Assembly: GCA_026645415.1 (NCBI GenBank)
Contig: JAPEVH010000031.1
Location: 1-51,286, forward strand
From: Candidatus Electronema sp.
GTDB taxonomy: Bacteria; Desulfobacterota; Desulfobulbia; Desulfobulbales; Desulfobulbaceae
DNA: 51,286 nt
Direction of reading: 5' to 3'
Shown piece by piece: positions 7,600 through 16,256 of the stretch (positions within the stretch are counted from its first letter, which is position 1; each line of letters opens with the position of its first letter). The translations under genes were made by a program, and so were the position numbers. The notes below the pieces were generated by a model. It did not search any database. It had not been told where the DNA came from and saw nothing but the letters and a program-made list of their open reading frames with translations.

Positions 7600-9321
7600 A
7601 TGGCGAGTTCTATTAGCGGTTCAGTGGGTGAAGGCGGACAAAATCAGGCTGAGGATGTCCGCACAGTCTCTACTCTGTTGAATAAGATCCTGAGCAGCCC
7701 CTTGCCAGTCAGTGATCAGGTTTCTGATGCCCTTATTCAGGCAATTCGTGACTTTCAGCAGGACTTTCTCTCCAACCCGGATGGCAGGATTGATGTGAAT
7801 GGCCGAACATGGCGGGAACTCACTGCGGCGGTAGCCAATCTTGATGGTGGCGGCCCGGAAGAACCTATTACTGAAGGCGAAATCAATGTCGGTGGTGCAG
7901 GAGCGGCTTGGACAGCCCGGCATCAGTGGAATGACAGCTATGAAGCAGAATATTCTCGTTGGGTCAAGCAGCTCTTTGCTAATAAGAAAGGTTCACTAGC
8001 GGCCTGCCTACGTAATCCGGCAGGCAATAGTCTGTATACTGACGAAGACCGTAACAACTCCATCTTCTGCGACTGCGCTGACCTGCCCTATCTCCTGCGC
8101 GCCTATTTCTCCTACAAGAAGAAGCTCCCTTTCTCCTTTAACATATCCATTTCCGGGAGCAGGTACACCAATAATAACAAGCCGGGTAAGCGCAGTTCCT
8201 TTCTCAAGTCTTCCAGCTTTTCCTCTCTTGCCCGCACCATTTCTAACAGTGTACACAGCGGCTTTTTCCGTTTCTTCTGGACTACAGAAAACACCGACAC
8301 CTACCTCTGTCAGGTGAACCGGGAAAGCGTTGTTCCTGGGACGATTTATTATGATGCCAACGGCCATCTGCTGGTGGTTTCGCGAGTAGATGACGACGGC
8401 ACAGTCTGGTTCGTCGATTCCCACCCAGACAATAGCCTCTCAAGTAAACGCTTTGGCGAGCATCTCTCACGCGGCTATTGCAGACAGGGTGGTGGTTTCC
8501 GTCGTTGGCGGCAGCAAGAAATAACCAATAGCGGCACCTTTGTCCTCACCTATAACCGGAATACACGCTTTTTCGATGCCGGACAGAGTCAGTGTCAATC
8601 GAGCTATCGAGTTGATGGCCTAGACCTGAACTATCATCAGTGGGTTAAGCGGACTCTGGCCACGGGTGGTGGCAGAGTTGATCCCGTCAAAGAAATGCAG
8701 CAACAGCTTTCTGCCTTAGAGGAAGCCCTGCAAGAGCGAGTAGCCTCTGTGGAAGCCGCTCTGGCCCTTAATATTCATAAAAAAGCGCATCCATCAAGTC
8801 TCCCGTACAATATTTATGGTGCAGACGGAGAATGGGAAGCGTATTCCACTCCAGGCCGCGATGCTCGCCTTAAAGCCCAGATTCGCGGGCTATTCAATCT
8901 GATCAAGCAGAGCGTCACTGCCGTGGCTTCCGGTAATCATCCCTATGAGTTTACCGGTACTGTCCGTGACTTGCTGCGGGAATACGATTCTATCTGGCAG
9001 ACCAGTGCCTCCAGCATTCAGATTCACTACACCAACTCTGCCGGAACAAAGGTGCCGCTGGCCTTGGGAGAACTCATGGACCAGCTCTTTAAGCTCTCCT
9101 TTGATCCCTATCATTGCCCAGAACTGCGCTGGGGCGACACTGACGCAGGCACCTGCTCAGACAACTCAGACAAACGCCGGTGGTATGACCAAGAGCAGCG
9201 GTTGCGCAATGTCATTGAGCCAGATAACAGTGCGCATACCACATTGGACTGGGGGCCAGTCAATACCCCGGATATTCACGTTGGCAAACTATTAGCTCGG
9301 CTGAAAGAGCAATATACCTGA
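7600..9321 (+). CDS. PG-binding-like module fused to candidate cysteine peptidase/amidase
   Basis: A 573-residue protein. Residues ~4-77 are the shared module. The rest is not a family I recognise, but it has an arrangement typical of papain/NlpC-like hydrolases: a Cys in FCDCADLPYLLRAYF (Cys157 or Cys159) at the start of a helix, His256 in NGHLLVV on a strand, and Asp273 in VWFVDSHPD. The C-terminal part (~350-573) has helical segments and several Cys residues. A GGAGGAG ribosome site precedes the ATG. No signal peptide is seen. Hydrolase activity is inference; the module and its likely function as a targeting or wall-binding part are better supported. Confidence 0.55.
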   Translation: MASSISGSVGEGGQNQAEDVRTVSTLLNKILSSPLPVSDQVSDALIQAIRDFQQDFLSNPDGRIDVNGRTWRELTAAVANLDGGGPEEPITEGEINVGGAGAAWTARHQWNDSYEAEYSRWVKQLFANKKGSLAACLRNPAGNSLYTDEDRNNSIFCDCADLPYLLRAYFSYKKKLPFSFNISISGSRYTNNNKPGKRSSFLKSSSFSSLARTISNSVHSGFFRFFWTTENTDTYLCQVNRESVVPGTIYYDANGHLLVVSRVDDDGTVWFVDSHPDNSLSSKRFGEHLSRGYCRQGGGFRRWRQQEITNSGTFVLTYNRNTRFFDAGQSQCQSSYRVDGLDLNYHQWVKRTLATGGGRVDPVKEMQQQLSALEEALQERVASVEAALALNIHKKAHPSSLPYNIYGADGEWEAYSTPGRDARLKAQIRGLFNLIKQSVTAVASGNHPYEFTGTVRDLLREYDSIWQTSASSIQIHYTNSAGTKVPLALGELMDQLFKLSFDPYHCPELRWGDTDAGTCSDNSDKRRWYDQEQRLRNVIEPDNSAHTTLDWGPVNTPDIHVGKLLARLKEQYT

Positions 9322-9338
9322 ACCGAGGAGGGAGTATC

Positions 9339-9947
9339 ATGTTTAGACCTTCTGTAGAGCAGGTGCTTGCGGTGATGCAGGCCAAGGGCTACAAAGTGTA
9401 TGACACGCCAGAGATTGACTGGAACCTCAACATTGTTGGTATTCGTTCCTTAGACCCAACTCCAGGCGTTTTCAATGACACGCTGTGTGTGTTTCATAAG
9501 TTTTGTGGTATCTGGGAAATCTACTACTACCACATCACCACAGACCCTAGCATTTGCTACCTAAAGAACCCGATTAGCTCTAGTGGCACCGCGATTTTGA
9601 AAGAGGGGCAGTACAATGGGACCTATATGCTCGACATCCACAATCGAGGTCGGAGAAGCGGTCATCTGGCCTTATGTCAGCGGCTCGGCGAAGTTACGGT
9701 TTATCGTGATGATAACCGAGACGAGAAGCTCAATCTGATAGCCTCTAAAACCCAGACCGGGAAATTTGGCATCAACATCCATCGCACCACAGACGAGTAT
9801 GTAAAAAAGCAGAAGTTCTCGGCAGGCTGTCAGGTCTTTGAAGATCAGCGGCAGTTTGCTGACTTTATCCTGAAGTGTAAGGCTGGCAGCAAGGCTTTTG
9901 GCAATAAGTTCACCTATACCCTGCTTCACCAGCGGGACTTTTGCTAA
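9339..9947 (+). CDS. L,D-transpeptidase-like (YkuD-type motif) protein
   Basis: A 202-residue protein without the shared module and without a signal peptide. It has a His...SxGC arrangement: His148 in INIHR and Ser161-Ala-Gly-Cys164 in SAGCQVF, followed by DQRQFADFI. This layout is seen in L,D-transpeptidase/YkuD-like proteins and related phage-type wall enzymes. The N-terminal ~120 residues (VEQVLAVMQAKGYKVYD...) resemble the front part of such proteins. It follows the previous gene after 17 bases with a GAGGAGG ribosome site, so it is probably the last gene of the wall-active cluster. Confidence 0.6.
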   Translation: MFRPSVEQVLAVMQAKGYKVYDTPEIDWNLNIVGIRSLDPTPGVFNDTLCVFHKFCGIWEIYYYHITTDPSICYLKNPISSSGTAILKEGQYNGTYMLDIHNRGRRSGHLALCQRLGEVTVYRDDNRDEKLNLIASKTQTGKFGINIHRTTDEYVKKQKFSAGCQVFEDQRQFADFILKCKAGSKAFGNKFTYTLLHQRDFC

Positions 9948-9977
9948 GATCTGCTGCCCCAGTTTGCCCAGCAGGAG

Positions 9978-10092
9978 CAAGCAGGCTTGCTCCTTCCCGC
10001 CAAGCGTGCTTGCTCTGTAGCGGCAAGCATGCTTGAAGTCTCTTGCCAAGCATGCTTGAACTTTCCCGGCAAGCGTGCTTGAACTTTTTTAA
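9978..10092. repeat. Five-unit 23-bp array of 12-bp inverted repeats
   Basis: CAAGCNNGCTTG occurs at 9978, 10001, 10024, 10047 and 10070, exactly 23 bp apart each time. Units three and four are the perfect palindrome CAAGCATGCTTG; the first is part of a larger GGAGCAAGC/GCTTGCTCC inverted repeat (9974-9993). The 11-bp spacers are less conserved, though TTCCCG recurs. It lies in the 397-bp gap between the wall-enzyme cluster and the acyltransferase fusion. A 71-codon open frame across it is not credible. The rest of the gap (10093-10344) shows nothing I can identify. Confidence 0.9.
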
Positions 10093-10344
10093 CGATCATT
10101 CGGGAAAGCTAAACTCCCGTGTCCCCCAAAAAGCATGGCTACTCCCCGCTGCAATTCATTGGCAGCACTTTTCTACGGGGGATCTGTGCTCTTTGCTTCC
10201 TGTTTTGCCACCCGATATCCGTTATCTCCTTGCCTTTCCTCTCTATGTTCCGTTATGATAATGCTTGATAATGTCTAGGAGCAGCGTCCTAATACTCTTT
10301 GCTGTAAGTCTGCATCGCATGAATTTCTTCCTCATGGTTTCATC

Positions 10345-12972
10345 GTGAATAATCTGCTCGCCATTCTCTTTGCCTTCCTTCTCCGCCTCCGCTACCGTCT
10401 TTGCATCAAGGGCTTGCGAGAACTCAAAAAGAGCCTCAAAGAGGACAAACGCCCCATTCTCTTCCTGCCTAATCATCAGGCCCTGATTGACCCGGTGATT
10501 ATCATGAGTCTGCTCTATCCGGCTTTTGCCCCCCGTCCGTTGGCAGATGAACAACAAACCTCGCATCCGTTCTTTCGCTGGCTGATAGAGCAAATACGGG
10601 CTATTCGTATTCCTGACCTCAGCGCTAGGGGCCAGCAGGTGAAAGAACAGGTCATTGTTGGCCTTGAAGAAATCATTGCTGCTCTCAAGCAGGGCGATAG
10701 CGTCCTGCTTTATCCTTCAGGCCGAATTAGTCGGAGCAATCTGGAGTTGATTGGTGGCAACAGCGGCGCAGCAACCATTCTCCACGCTGTGCCAGAAGCG
10801 CGAATCGTGCTGGTGCGCCTGCGCGGTCTTTGGGGCAGCCGCTTCAGTCGGGCACGAGGCATTCCCTCGCTGCTCAAAGATGTCGGCAAACTAGGGCTGG
10901 CAGTGTTGGCCAATGGTATCTTCTTTATGCCGCGTCGCCGGGTCGAGCTGCACTTTGTTGAAGGGCCAGAGGATTTCCCGCTCCGCAATGCAGGCAAGCA
11001 GGTGATCAACCGCTACTTAGAAGGCTTTTACAATCAAAACCCAGACCGACATACCGAGGTGCCGCTTTGGTGGTGGCAAGGCTATGCACCAATTTACCGC
11101 AACGAAACCCAGCCAGAATTCATTGACAAGGATACTAGCAAGATCCCTGCGTCCATCCGCAAGTTGGTTCTGGATAAGCTGCGCGAGCTGGCTGGAATAC
11201 AGGAGATCAAAGAGAGCGACAGCTTGGCTGCTGATCTTGGCTTGGACAGCATTGTTCTCACAGAGTTTGGCGCGTGGCTCCAGCAGGAATTTGCGGTGGC
11301 CGCAGACAACTTAGAGGTACTAAAGACGGTCTCAGACTGCATCTTAGCGGCTGGTGGTATCATGCCAAGCCTTGCAGGTACAGAGCTGAAGCCGATCTCA
11401 GCAGGCTGGTTTGGGCAGGCTAAGGAAGAAATGCTTACCATGCCAGCAGGGAACAACATTGCCGAACTATTCCTCCGTCAGGCTCGGAAAAATCCTGACC
11501 AGGTTATTCTCTCTGACCAGATCAGGGGCGACAAGACGTGGCGGCAGCTTATCATGGCTGTGTTTGCCCTGCTGCCAGAGATTGAGAAACTGCCTGATCA
11601 ACGTATCGGCATCATGATTCCGGGTTCAGTCAGTGCTGTGCTGTGCTGGCTGGCCGTGGTCTTCAGCGGCAAGGAGCCAGTGCTGGTCAACTGGACCAGC
11701 GGCACGGCCAACATGAAGCATTCGCTCAGTGTGGTCGGCGCAAGCCAAGTGATTACAGCCAAGGCACTGACCAGTAGGTTAGCAGGGCAAGGCATCGAGC
11801 TGGATCAAGTTGGCGTGACGTGGCGTTATCTGGAAGAGATTGCGGCGGGAATCAGTGCAAGTCAGAAACTTGCCGCCCTGCTGAAAAGTCATTTCTCTTG
11901 GGCACAACTCCGTAAAGCACAGATTGCTGAGAACGCGGCTATCCTCTTCACTTCTGGCTCAGAAGCACGACCCAAGGCAGTACCGCTCACCCATGCAAAC
12001 TTCTTGGCTAATGTGGGCGATTTTGTCCAAGTGCTTTCGCTCTCCTCCAACGACCGACTGCTTGGTATCTTGCCGCTCTTTCACTCGCTGGGCTTGGCTG
12101 GCACGGTGATTCTGCCTCTTTGCGCCGGTCTGCGCACGGTGTATTGGCCTAATCCAACCGAAGGCGCAATGCTCACCCGAATGACCGCAGCCTATCGGAC
12201 AAGCATATTGATTGCTACCCCCACGTTCCTCCAAGGAATGCTCCGCACAGGCACCCCAGAACAGCTCCGCTCCCTGCGCCTCATCTTTTCTGGAGCAGAG
12301 AAATGCCCAAGCCATGTTTTTGCCGCTCTGAAGGAAAAATGTCCAAAGGCATTGCTCTGCGAAGGCTATGGCGTGACCGAATGCTCACCTGTGGTTGCGG
12401 TCAATTCGCTCAGTAATCCTCGGCCCGGCACTATTGGCAAATTGCTGCCCTCGATGCAGCGCATCCTGCTTGATCCAAAGACAGGCCAGCCGGTAGCACC
12501 GGGGCACAACGGACGTTTGCTATTGCGCGGGCCAAATGTTTTTGGCGGCTATATTGGTGAGGCTACGTCGCCTTTTGTTGAGTTTGACGGCCAGTCTTGG
12601 TACGATACCGGCGACCTGATGTTTGAGCGGGACGGGGTGCTGGTCTTTGCCGGGCGGCTGAAGCGCTTTGTCAAGATCGGCGGGGAGATGATATCTCTGC
12701 CCTCGATCGAGCAAGCGTTAGAGGCGTATTATCCAGCAAGCGATGGGCCGGTCTTGGCTGTCGCTGCAAGCGGTGACGAGCAACATCCTGAGCTGGTACT
12801 GCTCACCACCGTGGACACTGACCGGCAAGAGGCAAATCAGGCTATTCGTGCTGCCGGGCTGTCGCCGTTGCACAATATTCGCTCAGTGAAGCAGGTTGAG
12901 GCAATTCCGCTTCTCGGTAGCGGCAAGACGGATTATACTGCTATTGGCAGAATGGTGAAGGAAGCGGCTTAG
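10345..12972 (+). CDS. PlsC acyltransferase - ACP - AMP-ligase fusion (Aas-like)
   Basis: An 875-residue multidomain lipid enzyme. Residues ~20-225 are a PlsC-type acyltransferase with the NHQALID catalytic motif and YPSGRISRS in place of the usual FPEGTR. Residues ~275-345 resemble an acyl-carrier domain with the phosphopantetheine Ser in LGLDSIV. Residues ~370-875 are an acyl-CoA/ACP synthetase: TSGSEARPK loop, GYGVTECSP, YDTGDL and the C-terminal catalytic Lys in GSGKTDY. It is likely to activate fatty acids and re-acylate lysophospholipids at the inner membrane, as Aas does, but carries an internal ACP. It starts with GTG and has no clear ribosome site. Confidence 0.88.
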   Translation: MNNLLAILFAFLLRLRYRLCIKGLRELKKSLKEDKRPILFLPNHQALIDPVIIMSLLYPAFAPRPLADEQQTSHPFFRWLIEQIRAIRIPDLSARGQQVKEQVIVGLEEIIAALKQGDSVLLYPSGRISRSNLELIGGNSGAATILHAVPEARIVLVRLRGLWGSRFSRARGIPSLLKDVGKLGLAVLANGIFFMPRRRVELHFVEGPEDFPLRNAGKQVINRYLEGFYNQNPDRHTEVPLWWWQGYAPIYRNETQPEFIDKDTSKIPASIRKLVLDKLRELAGIQEIKESDSLAADLGLDSIVLTEFGAWLQQEFAVAADNLEVLKTVSDCILAAGGIMPSLAGTELKPISAGWFGQAKEEMLTMPAGNNIAELFLRQARKNPDQVILSDQIRGDKTWRQLIMAVFALLPEIEKLPDQRIGIMIPGSVSAVLCWLAVVFSGKEPVLVNWTSGTANMKHSLSVVGASQVITAKALTSRLAGQGIELDQVGVTWRYLEEIAAGISASQKLAALLKSHFSWAQLRKAQIAENAAILFTSGSEARPKAVPLTHANFLANVGDFVQVLSLSSNDRLLGILPLFHSLGLAGTVILPLCAGLRTVYWPNPTEGAMLTRMTAAYRTSILIATPTFLQGMLRTGTPEQLRSLRLIFSGAEKCPSHVFAALKEKCPKALLCEGYGVTECSPVVAVNSLSNPRPGTIGKLLPSMQRILLDPKTGQPVAPGHNGRLLLRGPNVFGGYIGEATSPFVEFDGQSWYDTGDLMFERDGVLVFAGRLKRFVKIGGEMISLPSIEQALEAYYPASDGPVLAVAASGDEQHPELVLLTTVDTDRQEANQAIRAAGLSPLHNIRSVKQVEAIPLLGSGKTDYTAIGRMVKEAA

Positions 12973-13014
12973 GGTTGATGACAATGGATACAAGAACAGA
13001 TAACTGATTACTAT

Positions 13015-14094
13015 ATGGCAGGAAACACTTTCGGCACCCTGTTTAGGGTAACAACTTGGGGCGAGTCGCATGGCACTGCTCTTGGCGCAGTCATTGACGG
13101 CTGTCCGCCGGGCTTGGACTTAAGCCCTGAAATGATTCAGCAGGAGCTGGAACGCAGGCGGCCTGGCAAAGGCGGGGCAACATCACCGCGACAGGAACCG
13201 GATAAGGTCGAGATTATGTCTGGTATCTTTCAGCCAGACGGCGCAGCTTGCCCAAAGACCACGGGCACACCGATTTCTTTACTTATCTTTAACAAGGATG
13301 CGCACTCTAAGTCCTACAACGACCTGCTTGACATCTACCGGCCTGGGCACGGCGATTTTAGCTATCAGGCCAAGTACGGCATTCGCGACCACCGGGGTGG
13401 CGGTAGAGCCTCTGCACGCGAAACTGCTGCACGAGTAGCTGCGGGTGCAGTTGCCAAACAGCTCCTGAACAGATACAATATAAGCGTATGTGCCTACACC
13501 GTCGCCTTGGGTGGCGTTGTTGCCACAGAACGCGACTGGGCTGCGATAAGCGAGAATAGCCTGTTTTGTCCAGACCGTGAGGCAGCAGCACAGATGGAAG
13601 CGAGGATTACTGAGGTGCGTGAGCAAGGCGATACCCTTGGTGGTATTGTCGAGATTCGCGCCACCTGTCCTGCTGGACTGGGCGAGCCGGTGTTTGATAA
13701 GTTAGATGCAGAGCTGGCCCATGCCCTGATGTCCATTGGTGCGGTTAAAGGTGTGGAGATTGGCGCAGGTTTTCGGGTTGCAACAATGCTTGGCTCGGAG
13801 AACAACGACCCGCTCTTTCCAGAAGGCTTTCAGACTAACAATGCGGGCGGTATTCTTGCTGGAGTTAGCAGCGGCCAAGCACTGCTCATGCGGGTTGCGG
13901 TTAAGCCTATTCCTTCTATTCGCAAGGAGCAGCAAACGATCACCCGCAGTAATGAAGCAGTGACAATCAAGGTTGGAGGTCGCCACGACATTTCCGCCAT
14001 TCCTCGAATCATCCCGGTCTGCGAGGCAATGGTACGGCTGACTTTGGCTGATCAGTTCCTGCGCCAGCAGGCAATGGGAATGCAACTGCTTTGA
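13015..14094 (+). CDS. aroC: Chorismate synthase
   Basis: The last shikimate-pathway enzyme, converting 5-enolpyruvylshikimate-3-phosphate to chorismate with reduced FMN. At 359 residues it has the usual length. N-terminal GNTFGTLFRVTTWGESHG and RRPGKGG, the central FSYQAKYGIRDHRGGGRASARET region and the DISAIPRI segment near the C-terminus are all family signatures. It follows the acyltransferase fusion after 42 bases on the same strand. Confidence 0.97.
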   Translation: MAGNTFGTLFRVTTWGESHGTALGAVIDGCPPGLDLSPEMIQQELERRRPGKGGATSPRQEPDKVEIMSGIFQPDGAACPKTTGTPISLLIFNKDAHSKSYNDLLDIYRPGHGDFSYQAKYGIRDHRGGGRASARETAARVAAGAVAKQLLNRYNISVCAYTVALGGVVATERDWAAISENSLFCPDREAAAQMEARITEVREQGDTLGGIVEIRATCPAGLGEPVFDKLDAELAHALMSIGAVKGVEIGAGFRVATMLGSENNDPLFPEGFQTNNAGGILAGVSSGQALLMRVAVKPIPSIRKEQQTITRSNEAVTIKVGGRHDISAIPRIIPVCEAMVRLTLADQFLRQQAMGMQLL

Positions 14095-14108
14095 TTCAAG
14101 AGTGTGGA

Positions 14109-14377
14109 ATGCGTCTTGTTGCAGACACTAACATTTTTTTGGCTGTGGCTCTTGATGAGCCGGAAAAAGAGCATATCATTCAAGCCACAGCCGGTGCGGA
14201 CATTGTTTCGCCAGAGATATTGCCTTATGAACTCGGCAATGCGTTGTCAGCAATGGTAATGACGCATATTTTTTGCAATGCGCAAAGGAGACGTGTTGTC
14301 CGTTGCTCTCATTAGATAAGCGAATGCGGCAGGTTGCAGATGAACTTGGAATCGAAACATTATCACTGTTAGGATGA
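14109..14377 (+). pseudogene. PIN-domain (VapC-like) toxin remnant
   Basis: The frame from 14109 encodes the start of a PIN toxin (MRLVADTNIFLAVAL, with the first catalytic Asp, then EILPYELGNALSAMV) and is then disrupted, ending at 14315. A second frame just downstream (about 14310-14377) encodes the typical C-terminal end (DKRMRQVADELGIETLSLLG) and its TGA overlaps the antitoxin ATG as ATGA. The middle of the domain with the remaining acidic residues is missing, so the toxin has lost an internal segment with a frameshift and should be inactive. Confidence 0.8.
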
Positions 14378-14589
14378 AAACTTTCAGCTATTTTGAAGCA
14401 TTGAAGAATTTCTCCGTGCTGTTCAATATCGCCAGACATGAGGAAGTTGAGATCATCCGTGACGGAGTTGTCTTTTCTCTTGTTTCCAAGAAAGAGAGAG
14501 GAAAATCTCCTTTTGACGTTCTTGGAATAAAAACAAAAGCAACCACTGAAGATATATTGAAAGCAGTCAATGAATCAAGGTCACGCTGA
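14374..14589 (+). CDS. Phd-like antitoxin, partner of the broken PIN toxin
   Basis: A 71-residue protein resembling prevent-host-death-type antitoxins: MKTFSYFEALKNFSVLFNIARHEEVEIIRDG is the DNA-binding N-terminal part, and SPFDVLGIKTKATTEDIL is the toxin-binding tail common in this subgroup. Order is toxin then antitoxin with a four-base ATGA overlap. The antitoxin frame is intact while its toxin is not, so it is now an orphan that may persist as a repressor or simply await decay. Confidence 0.8.
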   Translation: MKTFSYFEALKNFSVLFNIARHEEVEIIRDGVVFSLVSKKERGKSPFDVLGIKTKATTEDILKAVNESRSR

Positions 14590-14624
14590 ATGATCTCTCC
14601 ATCAGCGCAGATTAAGGAAAACAA

Positions 14625-16247
14625 GTGAACCAGCCAGAAAAACGAAAGATAGAGCGTATCCTGATGGTCACCCGCGAATACGACGGGTTGGCCGGAGCAG
14701 GTGGGGTAAAAGATGTCTGCCGCCAGTTGGCCGAGGCGTTAGCTCGGCACGGTGCTTGCGATGTGCGGGTAGTTCTACCGCGCTATGGCTTTATCGACCC
14801 AGAAGCATTAGGCTTTGAACCAATTATGCTCCCCTGTAGCGACAAAGCTGGACAGGCTACTCTCAGCTTTGATGTGGACATGAACTATGCTAATCGGGAG
14901 CGACGAGAGCAGGTTTCCTTGTGGACGAAGAACATTCACGGCGTAACCATCTATCTGCTGGAAGCAAGTCGCTTCGCAGAAAAGCACGGGGTATATGCTT
15001 ACACCGCAGAGGAAGAGGCCGCAAAAAGCTGGCAGCAGACTGGGGTTGGCCATTATGACTACTTTGCCATGAATATTCTCCTCCAGAAGGCGACTCTGGA
15101 TATGCTCATCCTGCTCGATTTCCAGCCTGACATTATTCACTGTCATGATGGCCATGCTGCTGTTTTACCAGCAATGCTGCGCGAAAGCGATGGTTGGCGG
15201 CATTGGTTCTGTCACACTGGGGCGGTGGTGACCATCCACAATGCAGGGCAAGGGTATCATCAGGAGGTGGGAGACGTTGAATTTGCTGAGGCCATCACTG
15301 GTCTTCCTATGTCAGTCATTCGCTCTGGCATGTTCAACAATAGCTTTGATCCCTTTGCCGTGGCCGCAGGGTATGCGACAATAAACACGGTCAGTGAGAA
15401 CTACGCCCGCGAACTTCAGGAAACCGATAAAGACAGTCGCACAGACTGGCTCGGCCACCATCTCCTGCGGCGAGGCGTTACTTTAGCTGGCATCACCAAT
15501 GGCATTAATCCAGAAGACTTTGACCCGCGCTATGCTGACAAGGCAGGTATTGATGCAGCCTTTGATCCAGCAACAGGAGATCTGAACGGCAAAGGGATTT
15601 GCAAAGAAAACATGCTAATGGCCTGCAATGGAGAACAGCAATGGCAGCGAGTTGTGCAGCACGGCAATCTACGTATGGAGCCAGACCAGCCCTTGTTCAC
15701 CTTTATTGGTCGCCTCACCGCTCAAAAAGGAATGAATGTACTGCTCAAGGCTTTGATCTTACTCGCTGCAACTGGTGAGACTGGTTTTCAGATCTTGATC
15801 CTTGGTAGCGGTGATAAGTATATTGAAGAGCATCTCACAGAGATGGCTGCGGCCAAGAACTATAGCGGTCGGCTCTGCTTCTTACAGGGCTATGATCAAG
15901 TTTTGGCGACCAAGATTTATGCTGCGGGTGACTTCTTTCTGATTCCTTCGCTCTATGAACCCTGCGGCCTAACCGACTACATTGCCCAGCTCTTTGGCAA
16001 TCTGCCTATAGCGCGACGGGTGGGCGGTTTGGTCAAGATCATTGATAACGAAACAGGGTTCACTTACCAAGAGCATCAGCCAGAGGCTCTGGCCGCTGCC
16101 ATGCAGCAAGCCTTGCATCTGTATCGCAAAGAGCGCAGTCGCATCACAACCATGCAGCGCAACGCTGTAGAACGCATCCGTAACCATCACACGTGGGAAC
16201 GGGTCATGCAGGACTATCTTGGCCTCTATCAGCAGGCATTACCCTAA
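14625..16247 (+). CDS. glgA: Glycogen/starch synthase (GT5)
   Basis: A 540-residue glycosyltransferase that extends alpha-1,4-glucan from ADP- or UDP-glucose. N-terminal GT5 domain: GAGGVKDV replaces the usual KTGGL-type sugar-nucleotide loop (Lys absent at the normal place, present later), with IIHCHDGHAAVLP and TIHNAGQGYHQ downstream. C-terminal domain: FIGRLTAQKGMNVLLKAL and SLYEPCGLTDYIAQLFG. GTG start with AAGGA upstream. A strong terminator-like hairpin follows within 40 bases of the stop. The altered N-terminal loop may mean a different donor preference. Confidence 0.9.
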   Translation: MNQPEKRKIERILMVTREYDGLAGAGGVKDVCRQLAEALARHGACDVRVVLPRYGFIDPEALGFEPIMLPCSDKAGQATLSFDVDMNYANRERREQVSLWTKNIHGVTIYLLEASRFAEKHGVYAYTAEEEAAKSWQQTGVGHYDYFAMNILLQKATLDMLILLDFQPDIIHCHDGHAAVLPAMLRESDGWRHWFCHTGAVVTIHNAGQGYHQEVGDVEFAEAITGLPMSVIRSGMFNNSFDPFAVAAGYATINTVSENYARELQETDKDSRTDWLGHHLLRRGVTLAGITNGINPEDFDPRYADKAGIDAAFDPATGDLNGKGICKENMLMACNGEQQWQRVVQHGNLRMEPDQPLFTFIGRLTAQKGMNVLLKALILLAATGETGFQILILGSGDKYIEEHLTEMAAAKNYSGRLCFLQGYDQVLATKIYAAGDFFLIPSLYEPCGLTDYIAQLFGNLPIARRVGGLVKIIDNETGFTYQEHQPEALAAAMQQALHLYRKERSRITTMQRNAVERIRNHHTWERVMQDYLGLYQQALP

Positions 16248-16256
16248 CAAGGAGCA

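Noticed and set aside
9978-10092. CRISPR array
   Set aside because: The repeated core is 12 bp with 11-bp partly conserved spacers and a 23-bp period; no Cas genes are nearby.
10043-10258. 71-codon open frame
   Set aside because: It is built from the 23-bp repeat and has no ribosome site or protein-like composition.
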